Assembly: GCA_023428335.1 (NCBI GenBank)
Contig: JAEYYS010000054.1
Coordinates: 1-11,056 of the forward strand
Reading direction: 5' to 3'
Origin: Verrucomicrobiota bacterium
GTDB taxonomy: Bacteria > Verrucomicrobiota > Verrucomicrobiia > Verrucomicrobiales > Verrucomicrobiaceae
Length of the DNA stretch: 11,056 bases
The position numbers were made by a program, and so were the translations under genes. The notes under the pieces were generated by a model. It worked only from the letters and a program-made list of their open reading frames with translations. It was not told the DNA's origin and searched no databases. This document shows, in pieces, positions 1-6,051 of the stretch (its first letter is position 1; each line of letters opens with the position of its first letter).

Positions 1-1
1 G

Positions 2-358
2 CCCAAGGTCAGTCAGCGCATCGGCTCAGGTGTCGTCCACGTGGGGCATCACTACATCCTCAGCGATCCCGGCATCGCCGAGTGCCGCGACCTGAAGACC
101 GGCGAACTGGTCTGGAACGAGCGCCTCAAGGGCCCGGGTCCGACCGGGCAGAACTGGTCGTCGATCGTGCTCAGCGCCGACGGCCTCTGCTACGCGGTCA
201 ACCAGGGCGGCGATGCCTTTGTGTTCCGCGCCAGCCCGAAGTTCGAGCTGCTCGCCACCAATTCCATCGGCGAAAAAGTCATCGGCTCCATCGCCGTCAG
301 CGAGGGGCGTCTGTTTCTGCGCAGTTACCGAAATTTGTGGTGCGTGGGAGGGGAATAG
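2..358 (+). CDS. PQQ-like beta-propeller protein (C-terminal fragment)
   Basis: This is the 3' end of a gene whose start lies left of the window; the frame is open from base 2 to the TAG at 356-358 (118 residues visible). The fragment shows the blade pattern of PQQ-like/BamB-like propellers: a strand ending in DLKTGELVW, then a strand with SADGLCYAVNQGGDAFVF, then a final blade ending in GRLFLRSYRNLWCVG. Such propellers are common in exported or periplasmic proteins of Verrucomicrobiota and Planctomycetota, where they bind a partner protein or a cofactor. No PQQ-binding or catalytic residues can be judged from this tail, so an enzymatic role is unsupported. The small membrane protein gene starts 15 bases after the stop, which suggests co-transcription. 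The family call is fairly sure; the function is unknown. Confidence 0.8.
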   Translation, partial: PKVSQRIGSGVVHVGHHYILSDPGIAECRDLKTGELVWNERLKGPGPTGQNWSSIVLSADGLCYAVNQGGDAFVFRASPKFELLATNSIGEKVIGSIAVSEGRLFLRSYRNLWCVGGE

Positions 359-373
359 GAGATGGAGGGCAGA

Positions 374-850
374 ATGGCAGTCTCAGCGAACAGCAAGCAT
401 TCTCGACTCACCTCGTGGATGGGGTTGGGAGGGGTGTATCTGCTTTTGGGCGGGCTGCTCTACTGGGCGGTCACTCAGCCCCTGACGCGTTTGACCGGTA
501 CGGTGGCAGCCCTCGTCGTCTTGGGTGGGTGGTTGCCGGCCTGCCTGTATCTGCGCTGGGCGGAGATCCGTGGCAATCCGGTCTTTTGGATCAGCCATGG
601 CTTGGCGCTGGGGTTGACCGGACTGGCGGCTCTTTTCATCTGGCCTGCGGCGGTGGAATGGAATGAGGCGGTCGAGCAAGCGGCAAGTCGCCCCAACAGC
701 GCCCTCGGCTTCGGTGGCGCCCTGCTGATTTACCTCGTGTTGAACCAGTCCATTCACGGCATGCTGGTTCGGCTTTACTCTGGCGTGAGCGACAGCTTGG
801 AGCGTCGGTTGGAAAAGCCTCAGCCCTCCGATCAACCAAGAGGGCGTTGA
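374..850 (+). CDS. Small integral membrane protein, unknown function
   Basis: This is a 158-residue protein of unrecognised family. Hydrophobic stretches at about residues 15-33, 42-60, 70-93 and 110-130 predict four membrane helices. A charged, proline-containing tail (from about 140 to the end) is probably cytoplasmic. I chose the ATG at 374 because GGAGGG (364-369) lies four bases upstream as a good ribosome binding site. An in-frame ATG at 362 would add four residues but has its purine tract directly abutting it. The gene follows the beta-propeller gene by 15 bases and may be translated with it. The opposite strand is also open here, but its product is polar and patternless, while the plus-strand product has clear membrane segments. 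No function can be assigned. Confidence 0.7.
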   Translation: MAVSANSKHSRLTSWMGLGGVYLLLGGLLYWAVTQPLTRLTGTVAALVVLGGWLPACLYLRWAEIRGNPVFWISHGLALGLTGLAALFIWPAAVEWNEAVEQAASRPNSALGFGGALLIYLVLNQSIHGMLVRLYSGVSDSLERRLEKPQPSDQPRGR

Positions 851-855
851 AGGAT

Positions 856-1563
856 TCACCGCCGCTGGCCGGCGCGGTCGACCAGGCCCTCGTAAATGCG
901 GCGGCGTTCGTCGAGGCCGAGGCCCTGGTTGCGCAGGCCGAGCATGCGACGGTTGATCTCTTCGCGCTGGGAGACGCTCAGGCGTGAGAGTCGCTCGACC
1001 ATCTCGGGCGGCGGGGTGCGCGGGTAGCCGTCGGCGCTGAAACCCTGTCGGTAATCGACCGCGGCGCGCTGGGCCTCGCGCATCTGTGATTCGCTGAGCG
1101 GTGCCGAGTTGCCACCCGAACCGCTGCTGCTGGAACGACTGCCGGAGCTGGAACTGCGGCTGGCCGGGCGCGGCGGCGGCGACTGGTAGCGGATGCTGAC
1201 GATCTCGCCCGTCTGCACGCGGATCTGGGCGGTCCAGGTCTGGCGGTTGGCGGGGTCACCGCCGACACCGACCAGTTGCCATCCCTGAAGATTCGGCGTT
1301 TTGCCGACGACTTGGGAGGCGAAGGTCTGGGTGTCGAGCAGGGTGGCGACGACCTCGTCCTCGCGATAGAGCAGACCGGTGAGGATGAGCGAATCCGACA
1401 CGCCGAGCGTGCGGGTGAAGGGCGAACTGGCCAGCAGCGCGTCGTAGGCATTCGCCGCCAGCGGCTGCGGCAGATCGTCGTCGGCCAGGGCGAGACCGAC
1501 ACTGCCGAAGCCCGCCCAAGCGAGGTTCAGGGTGCGCCAAGAGAAAGACCGCAGCCAAGGCAT
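856..1563 (-). CDS. Exported protein of unknown function with Ser/Gly linker
   Basis: This is a 235-residue protein. Residues 1-27 look like a signal peptide (basic start, hydrophobic middle, ALA before DDD). Residues about 36-128 form a probable beta-rich domain containing SPFTRTLGVSDS and a pattern of short strands ending in GEIVSIRY. Residues 129-153 are a low-complexity linker, three prolines followed by serine, glycine and arginine runs. Residues 155-235 are charged and likely helical. The ATG at 1563 is preceded by AGGG at suitable spacing. The N-terminal part resembles, from memory, small exported Verrucomicrobiota proteins of unknown role; this is an impression, not a search result. 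The gene is convergent with the membrane protein gene (5 bases between stops) and divergent from the SGNH hydrolase. Function unknown. Confidence 0.7.
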   Translation of the reverse strand: MPWLRSFSWRTLNLAWAGFGSVGLALADDDLPQPLAANAYDALLASSPFTRTLGVSDSLILTGLLYREDEVVATLLDTQTFASQVVGKTPNLQGWQLVGVGGDPANRQTWTAQIRVQTGEIVSIRYQSPPPRPASRSSSSGSRSSSSGSGGNSAPLSESQMREAQRAAVDYRQGFSADGYPRTPPPEMVERLSRLSVSQREEINRRMLGLRNQGLGLDERRRIYEGLVDRAGQRR

Positions 1564-1605
1564 CCAGTCCCTAACGCAGCGATATGGACGGGTTTGTCAG
1601 GACGA

Positions 1606-1741
1606 GATGATGGCTGATGGTTGATGGTTGATAGAAAAACCCCAAGCCCAGGCGGGCCGGCTCCATCAACCATCATCGATCAACTTCCTGGCTGAACCAA
1701 AGATGATGGCTGATGGTTGATCGTTGATCGAAAAACCCAAG
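1606..1741. repeat. Intergenic ~40-base direct repeat pair with inverted arm between
   Basis: Two near-identical copies, 1606-1646 and 1702-1741, share GATGATGGCTGATGGTTGAT followed by GTTGAT-like units, AAAAACCC and AAG; they differ by two substitutions and one deletion. Between them, 1663-1675 is the reverse complement of 1615-1627 (13 bases) and, over 11 bases, of 1711-1721. The middle arm could therefore pair with either flanking copy. The block sits between divergent genes (856-1563 minus, and the hydrolase at 1814 plus). The rest of 1564-1813 shows nothing else I can support. It looks like a genomic intergenic repeat family; a regulatory role is speculative. Confidence 0.75.
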
Positions 1742-1813
1742 CGGGCGCAGGGAAGCTCAAAAGACAAACTTCCGCCTTGCCCGCCGGGCCCGGCTGGGCT
1801 GGGATGGTCGGGT

Positions 1814-3058
1814 ATGCGTTTCCTCCTCGCCTTCCTCCTCGCCACGGTCGCCCTGCGCGCCGAGTCCATCCTGCCGGCCAATGCCCGGGTCGCCATCATC
1901 GGCGACAGCATCACCGAGCAGAAGCTCTATTCCAAGTACATCGAGACCTACCTGCTGGCCTGCACGGGGCGCAGCGACATCCATGTCTTCCAGTTCGGCT
2001 GGAGCGGTGAGCGGGCCGGCGGCTTTGCGGCACGACTGGAAAACGACCTGGCGGTGTTCAAGCCGAACGTGGCCACCACCTGCTACGGCATGAACGATGG
2101 CAGCTACAAGCCCTACGCGCCGGAGATTGGCGCCGAGTACGAGAAGAACATGCGTGCGGTGCTTGCCGGTTTGAAGAAGGTCGGCGTGCAGGCGGTCGCC
2201 GTCGGTTCGCCGGGCGCGGTCGATCCCGATTTCTTCAACCGTCCCACCGTGCCGGGTGCGGTGTACAACGACAACCTCGCCCAGTTGCGCGACATCGCCC
2301 AGAAGCTGGCCCAGGAGCACGGCCTGCCCTTTGCCAATGTGCATGACACCATGCTTGGCGCCCTGCCCAAGGCGAAGGCGGCCCTCGGCAAGGACTACGC
2401 ACCCTTCGGAGGCGACGGCTTCCATCCGTCGGCGGCCGGGCAACTGCTCATGGCCGAGGCCTTTCTGAAGGCGCTCGGTTTCGATGGTGATCTCGGCACA
2501 ATCATGGTCGATCTGAAGGGCCTGGGCAGTGCCACCGAAGGGCACAAGCTGCTGCCGGTGAAGCTGCCGCCGGGCACGGTGCAGGTGGTCAGCACGCGCT
2601 GGCCCTTCTGCTTTGATGCCGATCCGAAAAACGCCGGCAGCACGCGCAGCATCCTGCCCTTCACCCGCTTCAACGAGGATCTCAACCGCCTGACTCTGAA
2701 GGTGAACAACCTCGACGCGGCGAAGGCCAAGGTCCGCTGGGGCGAGCAGGTGCGCGAGTTTTCGCGCGAGCAACTGCAGGCCGGCATCAATCTCGCCGCC
2801 GCGTTCGAACGCACGCCCTTCGATGGCGCCTTCGCCGGCCTGATGAACGCCGTGGCCACCAAGCAGGCCTTCGAGACCGTGCTGGTGAAAAACCTTGTCA
2901 CCCACATGCGCAACCTTGGCGCCGAAGATCCCAAGGTCGCCGCCGCCTTCGCCAAGCTCAAGCAGCGTCTCGCCGCCGAGCACACCAAGCAGGATGCCAA
3001 CGTCCGCAAGCAACTCCAGCCGGTCACCCACACGATTCGGATCGAACCGATCGAGTGA
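1814..3058 (+). CDS. Secreted SGNH/GDSL-family hydrolase
   Basis: This is a probable periplasmic or secreted esterase/deacetylase of the SGNH hydrolase superfamily, 414 residues from the ATG at 1814. That start gives a clean signal peptide (residues 1-16, MRFLLAFLLATVALRA). The frame is open further upstream to 1724, but those codons run through the intergenic repeat and encode no plausible protein. Block I is GDSIT with nucleophile Ser32; block II is in the GWSGERAGG stretch (about 62-70); block III is GMND with Asn94; block V is GDGFHPS with Asp201 and His204. All four signature residues are thus present. About 200 residues follow the catalytic domain (after ~215), a C-terminal extension seen in many PVC-group members that may form an accessory domain. 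The substrate is unknown; acetylated polysaccharide is a reasonable guess only. The ribosome binding site is weak. Confidence 0.9.
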   Translation: MRFLLAFLLATVALRAESILPANARVAIIGDSITEQKLYSKYIETYLLACTGRSDIHVFQFGWSGERAGGFAARLENDLAVFKPNVATTCYGMNDGSYKPYAPEIGAEYEKNMRAVLAGLKKVGVQAVAVGSPGAVDPDFFNRPTVPGAVYNDNLAQLRDIAQKLAQEHGLPFANVHDTMLGALPKAKAALGKDYAPFGGDGFHPSAAGQLLMAEAFLKALGFDGDLGTIMVDLKGLGSATEGHKLLPVKLPPGTVQVVSTRWPFCFDADPKNAGSTRSILPFTRFNEDLNRLTLKVNNLDAAKAKVRWGEQVREFSREQLQAGINLAAAFERTPFDGAFAGLMNAVATKQAFETVLVKNLVTHMRNLGAEDPKVAAAFAKLKQRLAAEHTKQDANVRKQLQPVTHTIRIEPIE

Positions 3059-3092
3059 CGGCTCTGCGAGCCATTTCAAATTTCAGATTTCA

Positions 3093-3165
3093 GGATCTCA
3101 GATCAGGATCTCCGATTTCAAAGGCTGAAATCGGAGATCCCCTCTGCGATCTGCGATCTGAGATC
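3093..3165. repeat. Nested palindrome between convergent genes, possible bidirectional terminator
   Basis: An inner perfect stem pairs GGATCTCCGATTTCA (3106-3120) with TGAAATCGGAGATCC (3126-3140) around a 5-base loop. An outer stem pairs GATCTCAGATC (3094-3104) with GATCTGAGATC (3155-3165); 14 unpaired bases lie on the right side only. The arms are built from repeated GATCT-like words, as are the flanks (ATTTCAGATTTCAGG on the left, GCGATCTGCGATC on the right). It lies 35 bases past the hydrolase stop and 4 bases from the leuA stop. Termination or 3'-end protection for both transcripts is plausible, though there is no strong T-tract. The repeat-like texture also fits a dispersed intergenic element. 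Confidence 0.8.
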
Positions 3166-3169
3166 TTCC

Positions 3170-4828
3170 TCAGGCTCGATTGACGGCGCTGAGCACGGCC
3201 TGGATCGAGGCCAGTTCGATGTTGGTGTCGACCCCGGCACCCCAGACAACACGACCGCCGGTCTTGATCTGGATGCAGGCCAGCGCGCTGGCTTCCGTGC
3301 CCTCGCCGAGGCTCTGCTCGCGGTAGCTGGCGACCTCGAAGGCGGGCACGCCGGCGTCCTGGATCAGGGCGTTGACGAAGGCGGCGATCGGGCCGTTGCC
3401 GGTGCCGGTGACGGCGATCTCGCGACCCTCACGCACCAGGCTGCAGCGGCAGGTGAAGACACCGTTGACGCCGTCGGCATGGAAGTGATGCAGGCTGAAC
3501 GGCGTCTTCCGCTCGATGTACTCCTTCCAGAACATCGACTTCAACTCGGCGGCGGTCACCTCGCGGCCGAGGTTGTCGACGATGTCGTTGGCGATCGGGC
3601 CAAACTCGCGCTGCATGTCCTTGGGCAGCTCGATGCCGAACTCGCTCTCCAGCAGGTAGGCGACCCCGCCCTTGCCGCTCTGGCTGTTGACGCGGATCAC
3701 CTCGCGGTACTCGCGGCCGACATCATGCGGATCGATGGTCAGGTAGGGCACGTCCCAGATGCCGTGGTGGGTTTCGTAGCCGGCCAGGCCCTTCTTGATG
3801 GCGTCCTGATGGCTGCCGCTGAAGGCGGTGAAGACGAGTTCGCCGGCGTAGGGCTGGCGCGGCGGCACGGTCATGCCGGTGGTGCGCTCATACATGCCGA
3901 TCAGGCCGTTCATGTCGGAGAAATCCAACCCAGGGGCGATGCCGTGCATGTACAGGTTCATCGCCACTTGGACGATGTCGAGGTTGCCAGTGCGCTCGCC
4001 GTTGCCGAACAGCGTGCCTTCCACCCGGTCGGCCCCGGCCAGCAGGCCCAGCTCGGTGGCGGCGGTGCCGGTGCCGCGGTCATTGTGGGTGTGCAGGCTG
4101 ATGATCAGGCTGTCGCGGTTCTTGATGTGCGTGCAGATCCACTCGATCTGATCGGCGTACACGTTCGGCATGGCCACCTCGACGGTGTCCGGCAGGTTGA
4201 GGATCATCTTGCGCTCGGGCGTCGGCTGCCAGACGTCCATGACCGCCTCGCTGATCTGCTTGGCAAACTCGACCTCGGTGGCGCTGAAGCTCTCGGGCGA
4301 GTACTGCAGCACGACCTCGGTGCCGCCCGCTTCCAGCCGGTGGATGCGGTCGCGGATCATCTGCGCGCCCTTGACGGCGATCTCGATGATCTCCTCCTTC
4401 GACTTGCCAAACACATACTTGCGCTGCGCCGGCGAGGTCGAGTTGTACATGTGGATGATGACCCGGCGCGCGCCCATCAGCGATTGCACGGTCTTCTCGA
4501 TCAAATCCTCGCGCGCCTGCACCAGGCACTGGATCGTCACGTCGTCGGGGATGCGCTTCTCCTCGATGAGGCGGCGGTTGAAGTTGAATTCGGTGTTGGA
4601 AGCGGCCGGGAAACCGACCTCGATCTCCTTGAAGCCGCACTTCACCAGGGCGTCGAACATCTCCAGTTTCTGCGAGACATTCATCGGCACGGCGAGCGCC
4701 TGGTTGCCGTCGCGCAGGTCAACGCTGCACCAGGCCGGGGCCTGGGTGAGCTGGCGCGTCGGCCATTGGCGGTGGGGCAGATCGACCGGCGGGAAGGGCC
4801 GGTACTTGGTGGCGGGATGCTTCAACAT
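3170..4828 (-). CDS. leuA: 2-isopropylmalate synthase, LeuA type 2
   Basis: This enzyme condenses 2-oxoisovalerate with acetyl-CoA to 2-isopropylmalate, the first committed step of leucine synthesis in the cytoplasm. The 552-residue length fits the LeuA2 subfamily (about 550-560). Visible motifs are DLRDGNQ (37-43, catalytic/metal Asp), YSPESFS (176-182), the metal-binding HTHND (246-250), GNGERTGN (275-282) and FSGSHQDAIKKG (336-347). The C-terminal part from about 430 corresponds to the leucine-sensing LeuA dimer domain, so feedback inhibition is expected. I chose ATG 4828 because MLKHPATKYRPFP matches the usual LeuA2 N-terminus. The frame extends to 4936, but the extra 36 residues are Pro/Arg-rich and unlike the family. 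No clear Shine-Dalgarno precedes 4828. The gene stands alone here: no other leu gene is in the window. Confidence 0.96.
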   Translation of the reverse strand: MLKHPATKYRPFPPVDLPHRQWPTRQLTQAPAWCSVDLRDGNQALAVPMNVSQKLEMFDALVKCGFKEIEVGFPAASNTEFNFNRRLIEEKRIPDDVTIQCLVQAREDLIEKTVQSLMGARRVIIHMYNSTSPAQRKYVFGKSKEEIIEIAVKGAQMIRDRIHRLEAGGTEVVLQYSPESFSATEVEFAKQISEAVMDVWQPTPERKMILNLPDTVEVAMPNVYADQIEWICTHIKNRDSLIISLHTHNDRGTGTAATELGLLAGADRVEGTLFGNGERTGNLDIVQVAMNLYMHGIAPGLDFSDMNGLIGMYERTTGMTVPPRQPYAGELVFTAFSGSHQDAIKKGLAGYETHHGIWDVPYLTIDPHDVGREYREVIRVNSQSGKGGVAYLLESEFGIELPKDMQREFGPIANDIVDNLGREVTAAELKSMFWKEYIERKTPFSLHHFHADGVNGVFTCRCSLVREGREIAVTGTGNGPIAAFVNALIQDAGVPAFEVASYREQSLGEGTEASALACIQIKTGGRVVWGAGVDTNIELASIQAVLSAVNRA

Positions 4829-4867
4829 GGTACGAAGGGGGAACAAAGGGTGGAACTTGGCGAAGGG

Positions 4868-4886
4868 CCAGGAAAAACGTTCCTGG
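4868..4886 (-). other. Small hairpin in the leuA leader
   Basis: CCAGGAA (4868-4874) and TTCCTGG (4880-4886) form a perfect 7-base stem with a 5-base loop, 40 bases upstream of the leuA start at 4828. In the leuA transcript orientation the loop side is T-rich (CGTTT). I found no leucine-rich leader peptide nearby, so classic attenuation is not supported. The remainder of the divergent leuA-yaeQ gap (4829-5085) presumably carries both promoters, but I cannot place -35/-10 boxes with confidence. Confidence 0.35.
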
Positions 4887-5085
4887 TGCCGGGCAGGGGA
4901 GTCGCAACGTGGCGACGGGGCAGGGCGAGGAAACACGGGCCGCCTACCCTAGCGTGAGTCGCAGGGCAAGCAGGGTCGGGGCCGACAGGTTCCAGTTCAC
5001 GCTGGATAACTAAACCTGCCGCGCCCGGCGTGCACGGACTTTTTTGCGGCTTGCCCTCCGCCCGCCACCGGCTTAGGCCACGGGC

Positions 5086-5640
5086 ATGGCTTTGAAGGCA
5101 ATCATCCACCGTGTCGCGGTGTCGTTCTCCGACCTCGACCGCAACCACTACGCCGATCACACGCTGACCCTGGCGCGGCATCCCTCGGAGACCGAGGAAC
5201 GGATGATGGTCCGCCTGCTCGCCTACGTGCTGAACGCCCCGGCCGACCCCAGCGACGGCGCGCTCGAGTTCGACAAGGACCTCTGGGAGGCCGACGCCCC
5301 CGCACTCTGTCGCCGCGATCTGACCGGCCTGCTGCTGCACTGGATCGAGCTGGGTCAGCCCGAGGAAAAACGCCTGTCGCGCGCCTGCGCCCGGGCCCGC
5401 CGCGTGACGGTTTATGCCTACGCCGCCACCGCCCCGGCCTGGTGGGCCTCGGTGGTGGGCCGGCTCGGCCGACTCCCCAATTTGGAAGTCTGGCAGTTCC
5501 CGGCAGAGCAGGTACGCGAGCTCGGCCAGCTCGCCCAGCGCTCGATGAACCTGCAGGTCACCCTCCAGGACGGCGGCCTCTGGATCGGCGAAGGCGAAAA
5601 GAGCGTCGAACTGATCCCGGTGCGGCTGAACGAGGGCTGA
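5086..5640 (+). CDS. yaeQ: YaeQ family protein
   Basis: This 184-residue protein matches the YaeQ family closely in length (E. coli YaeQ is about 181) and in sequence pattern: N-terminal MALKA, DLDRN (16-20), LARHPSETEERMM (29-41), WIELGQPEEKRL (86-97) and a C-terminal LQVTLQDGGLWIGEG segment. The family has a PD-(D/E)XK nuclease-like fold. Its biological role is not firmly established; E. coli YaeQ was once linked to compensation for loss of RfaH, and that link has been doubted. The conserved acidic residues and the E-L/K-type core around WIELG are retained, so nothing suggests decay. The ATG at 5086 aligns exactly with the family start; only a weak ribosome binding site is visible. The gene is divergent from leuA and is followed 15 bases after its stop by a REP-like palindrome. 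Confidence 0.93.
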   Translation: MALKAIIHRVAVSFSDLDRNHYADHTLTLARHPSETEERMMVRLLAYVLNAPADPSDGALEFDKDLWEADAPALCRRDLTGLLLHWIELGQPEEKRLSRACARARRVTVYAYAATAPAWWASVVGRLGRLPNLEVWQFPAEQVRELGQLAQRSMNLQVTLQDGGLWIGEGEKSVELIPVRLNEG

Positions 5641-5654
5641 GCTGGGCGACCAAC

Positions 5655-5718
5655 GTACTCCAGGGCTTCAGCCCGCGAACGGCTGTCCACCTCACGGCGG
5701 GCTGAAGCCCCGGAGTAC
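5655..5718. repeat. REP-like palindrome, copy 1 (complete)
   Basis: GTACTCC (5655-5661) pairs with GGAGTAC (5712-5718). After one A/C mismatch, GGGCTTCAGCCCGC (5663-5676) pairs with GCGGGCTGAAGCCC (5697-5710), leaving a 20-base loop: 21 of 22 positions pair. Each arm is itself a mini-hairpin (GGGC-TTCA-GCCC). It begins 14 bases after the yaeQ stop, a typical place for repetitive extragenic palindromes that end or protect transcripts. Related copies are at 5886-5934 and 10928-10992. Confidence 0.85.
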
Positions 5719-5744
5719 TTTGAGGGGCCAGCTCGAGCCGTCTT

Positions 5745-5934
5745 CTGTAGACGCGGGCATTGACCGCGTTATCCCTGCGCGTCGCTGCCCCGCACGACCG
5801 ATGAAGCCTGCGGTCGGAGATCTCGCCGTGGTTGGGTAGGAAGATGAGGAGTAGAAAAATTTTCGCGCAGCGGCTGAAGTGCAACGCACTCCCGGGCTTC
5901 AGCCCGCTGCGCCTGGCCACCTCACGACGGGCTG
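5745..5934. repeat. Compound intergenic repeat, copy A
   Basis: This ~190-base block matches 10786-10976 in the same orientation. From CTGTAGAC to GCAGCGGCTGA (about 134 columns) I count roughly 16 differences by eye, so about 85-90% identity. Shared landmarks are GGGCATTGACCGCG, GCCTGCGGTCGGAGATCTCG, GGTTGGGTAGGAAGA and AGAAAAATTT. It then runs into the REP-like palindrome. A small stem CGACCG (5795-5800)/CGGTCG (5811-5816) is kept in the other copy with one G-T pair. There is no convincing ORF inside. Together with the palindrome and promoter it accounts for the gene-free stretch 5641-6051. Confidence 0.85.
5886..5934. repeat. REP-like palindrome, copy 2 (3' truncated)
   Basis: The left arm (CACTCCCGGGCTTCAGCCCG, to 5906) is intact apart from GTAC changed to GCAC. 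The right arm stops after CGGGCTG (5928-5934) and runs into unrelated sequence (CTCTCTGCTCCC). Only a 7-base stem, CAGCCCG (5900-5906) with CGGGCTG, remains. The break marks the right edge of compound repeat copy A and lies just upstream of the promoter of the giant gene. Confidence 0.75.
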
Positions 5935-5954
5935 CTCTCTGCTCCCTGCAAGCC

Positions 5955-6002
5955 GGGTCGTTTTGGGTCGTTTTGGGTTGACACCCGTGGGTCGACCGAC
6001 CC
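5955..6002 (+). promoter_or_regulatory. GGGTCG half-site cluster, candidate operator
   Basis: GGGTCGTTTT occurs twice in tandem (5955-5964, 5965-5974). The same hexamer then forms an inverted pair, GGGTCG (5989-5994) and CGACCC (5997-6002), separated by AC. The inverted pair sits between the putative -35 and -10 boxes of the giant gene. Four copies of one hexamer around a promoter look like a regulator-binding site, but no regulator is encoded in the window, so this is inference from spacing and repetition only. Confidence 0.4.
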
Positions 6003-6008
6003 TAGACT
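5978..6008 (+). promoter_or_regulatory. Putative sigma70-type promoter for the giant gene
   Basis: A consensus -35 box TTGACA (5978-5983) is followed after 19 bases by TAGACT (6003-6008), a 4-of-6 match to the -10 consensus. The spacing is two bases longer than ideal. The start codon lies about 43 bases further on. The implied leader contains the palindrome TCCCCCGGGGGA (6015-6026) and no Shine-Dalgarno before the ATG at 6052. Confidence 0.5.
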
Positions 6009-6051
6009 GAAAATTCCCCCGGGGGATCCCTCGGGGATTTCTGATGCTGTT

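Noticed and set aside
383..859. 158-residue minus-strand frame opposite the small membrane protein
   Set aside because: Polar, motif-free product, against clear membrane helices and a good ribosome binding site on the plus strand.
1757..3079. 440-residue minus-strand frame across the SGNH hydrolase
   Set aside because: The plus strand carries all SGNH catalytic blocks; the antisense product has no recognisable motif.
4829..4936. N-terminal extension of LeuA to an upstream ATG
   Set aside because: The extra 36 residues are Pro/Arg-rich and absent from the family pattern, which begins MLK..P..KYR.FP at 4828.
3479..4957. 492-residue open frame on the plus strand across leuA
   Set aside because: It is antisense to a well-conserved LeuA2; the product is an Ala/His/Asp/Leu-rich string without motifs, as expected from GC-rich codon shadowing.
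4829..4960. Leucine-rich leader peptide for leuA attenuation
   Set aside because: No short frame with a run of leucine codons was found upstream of leuA; only a small hairpin is present.
5558..5920. 120-residue minus-strand frame over the repeats after yaeQ
   Set aside because: It is composed of palindrome and repeat sequence plus the antisense of yaeQ; no protein-like pattern.
5655..5934. Two palindrome copies considered as a CRISPR array
   Set aside because: Only two copies here, one truncated, with long self-complementary arms and no regular spacers.
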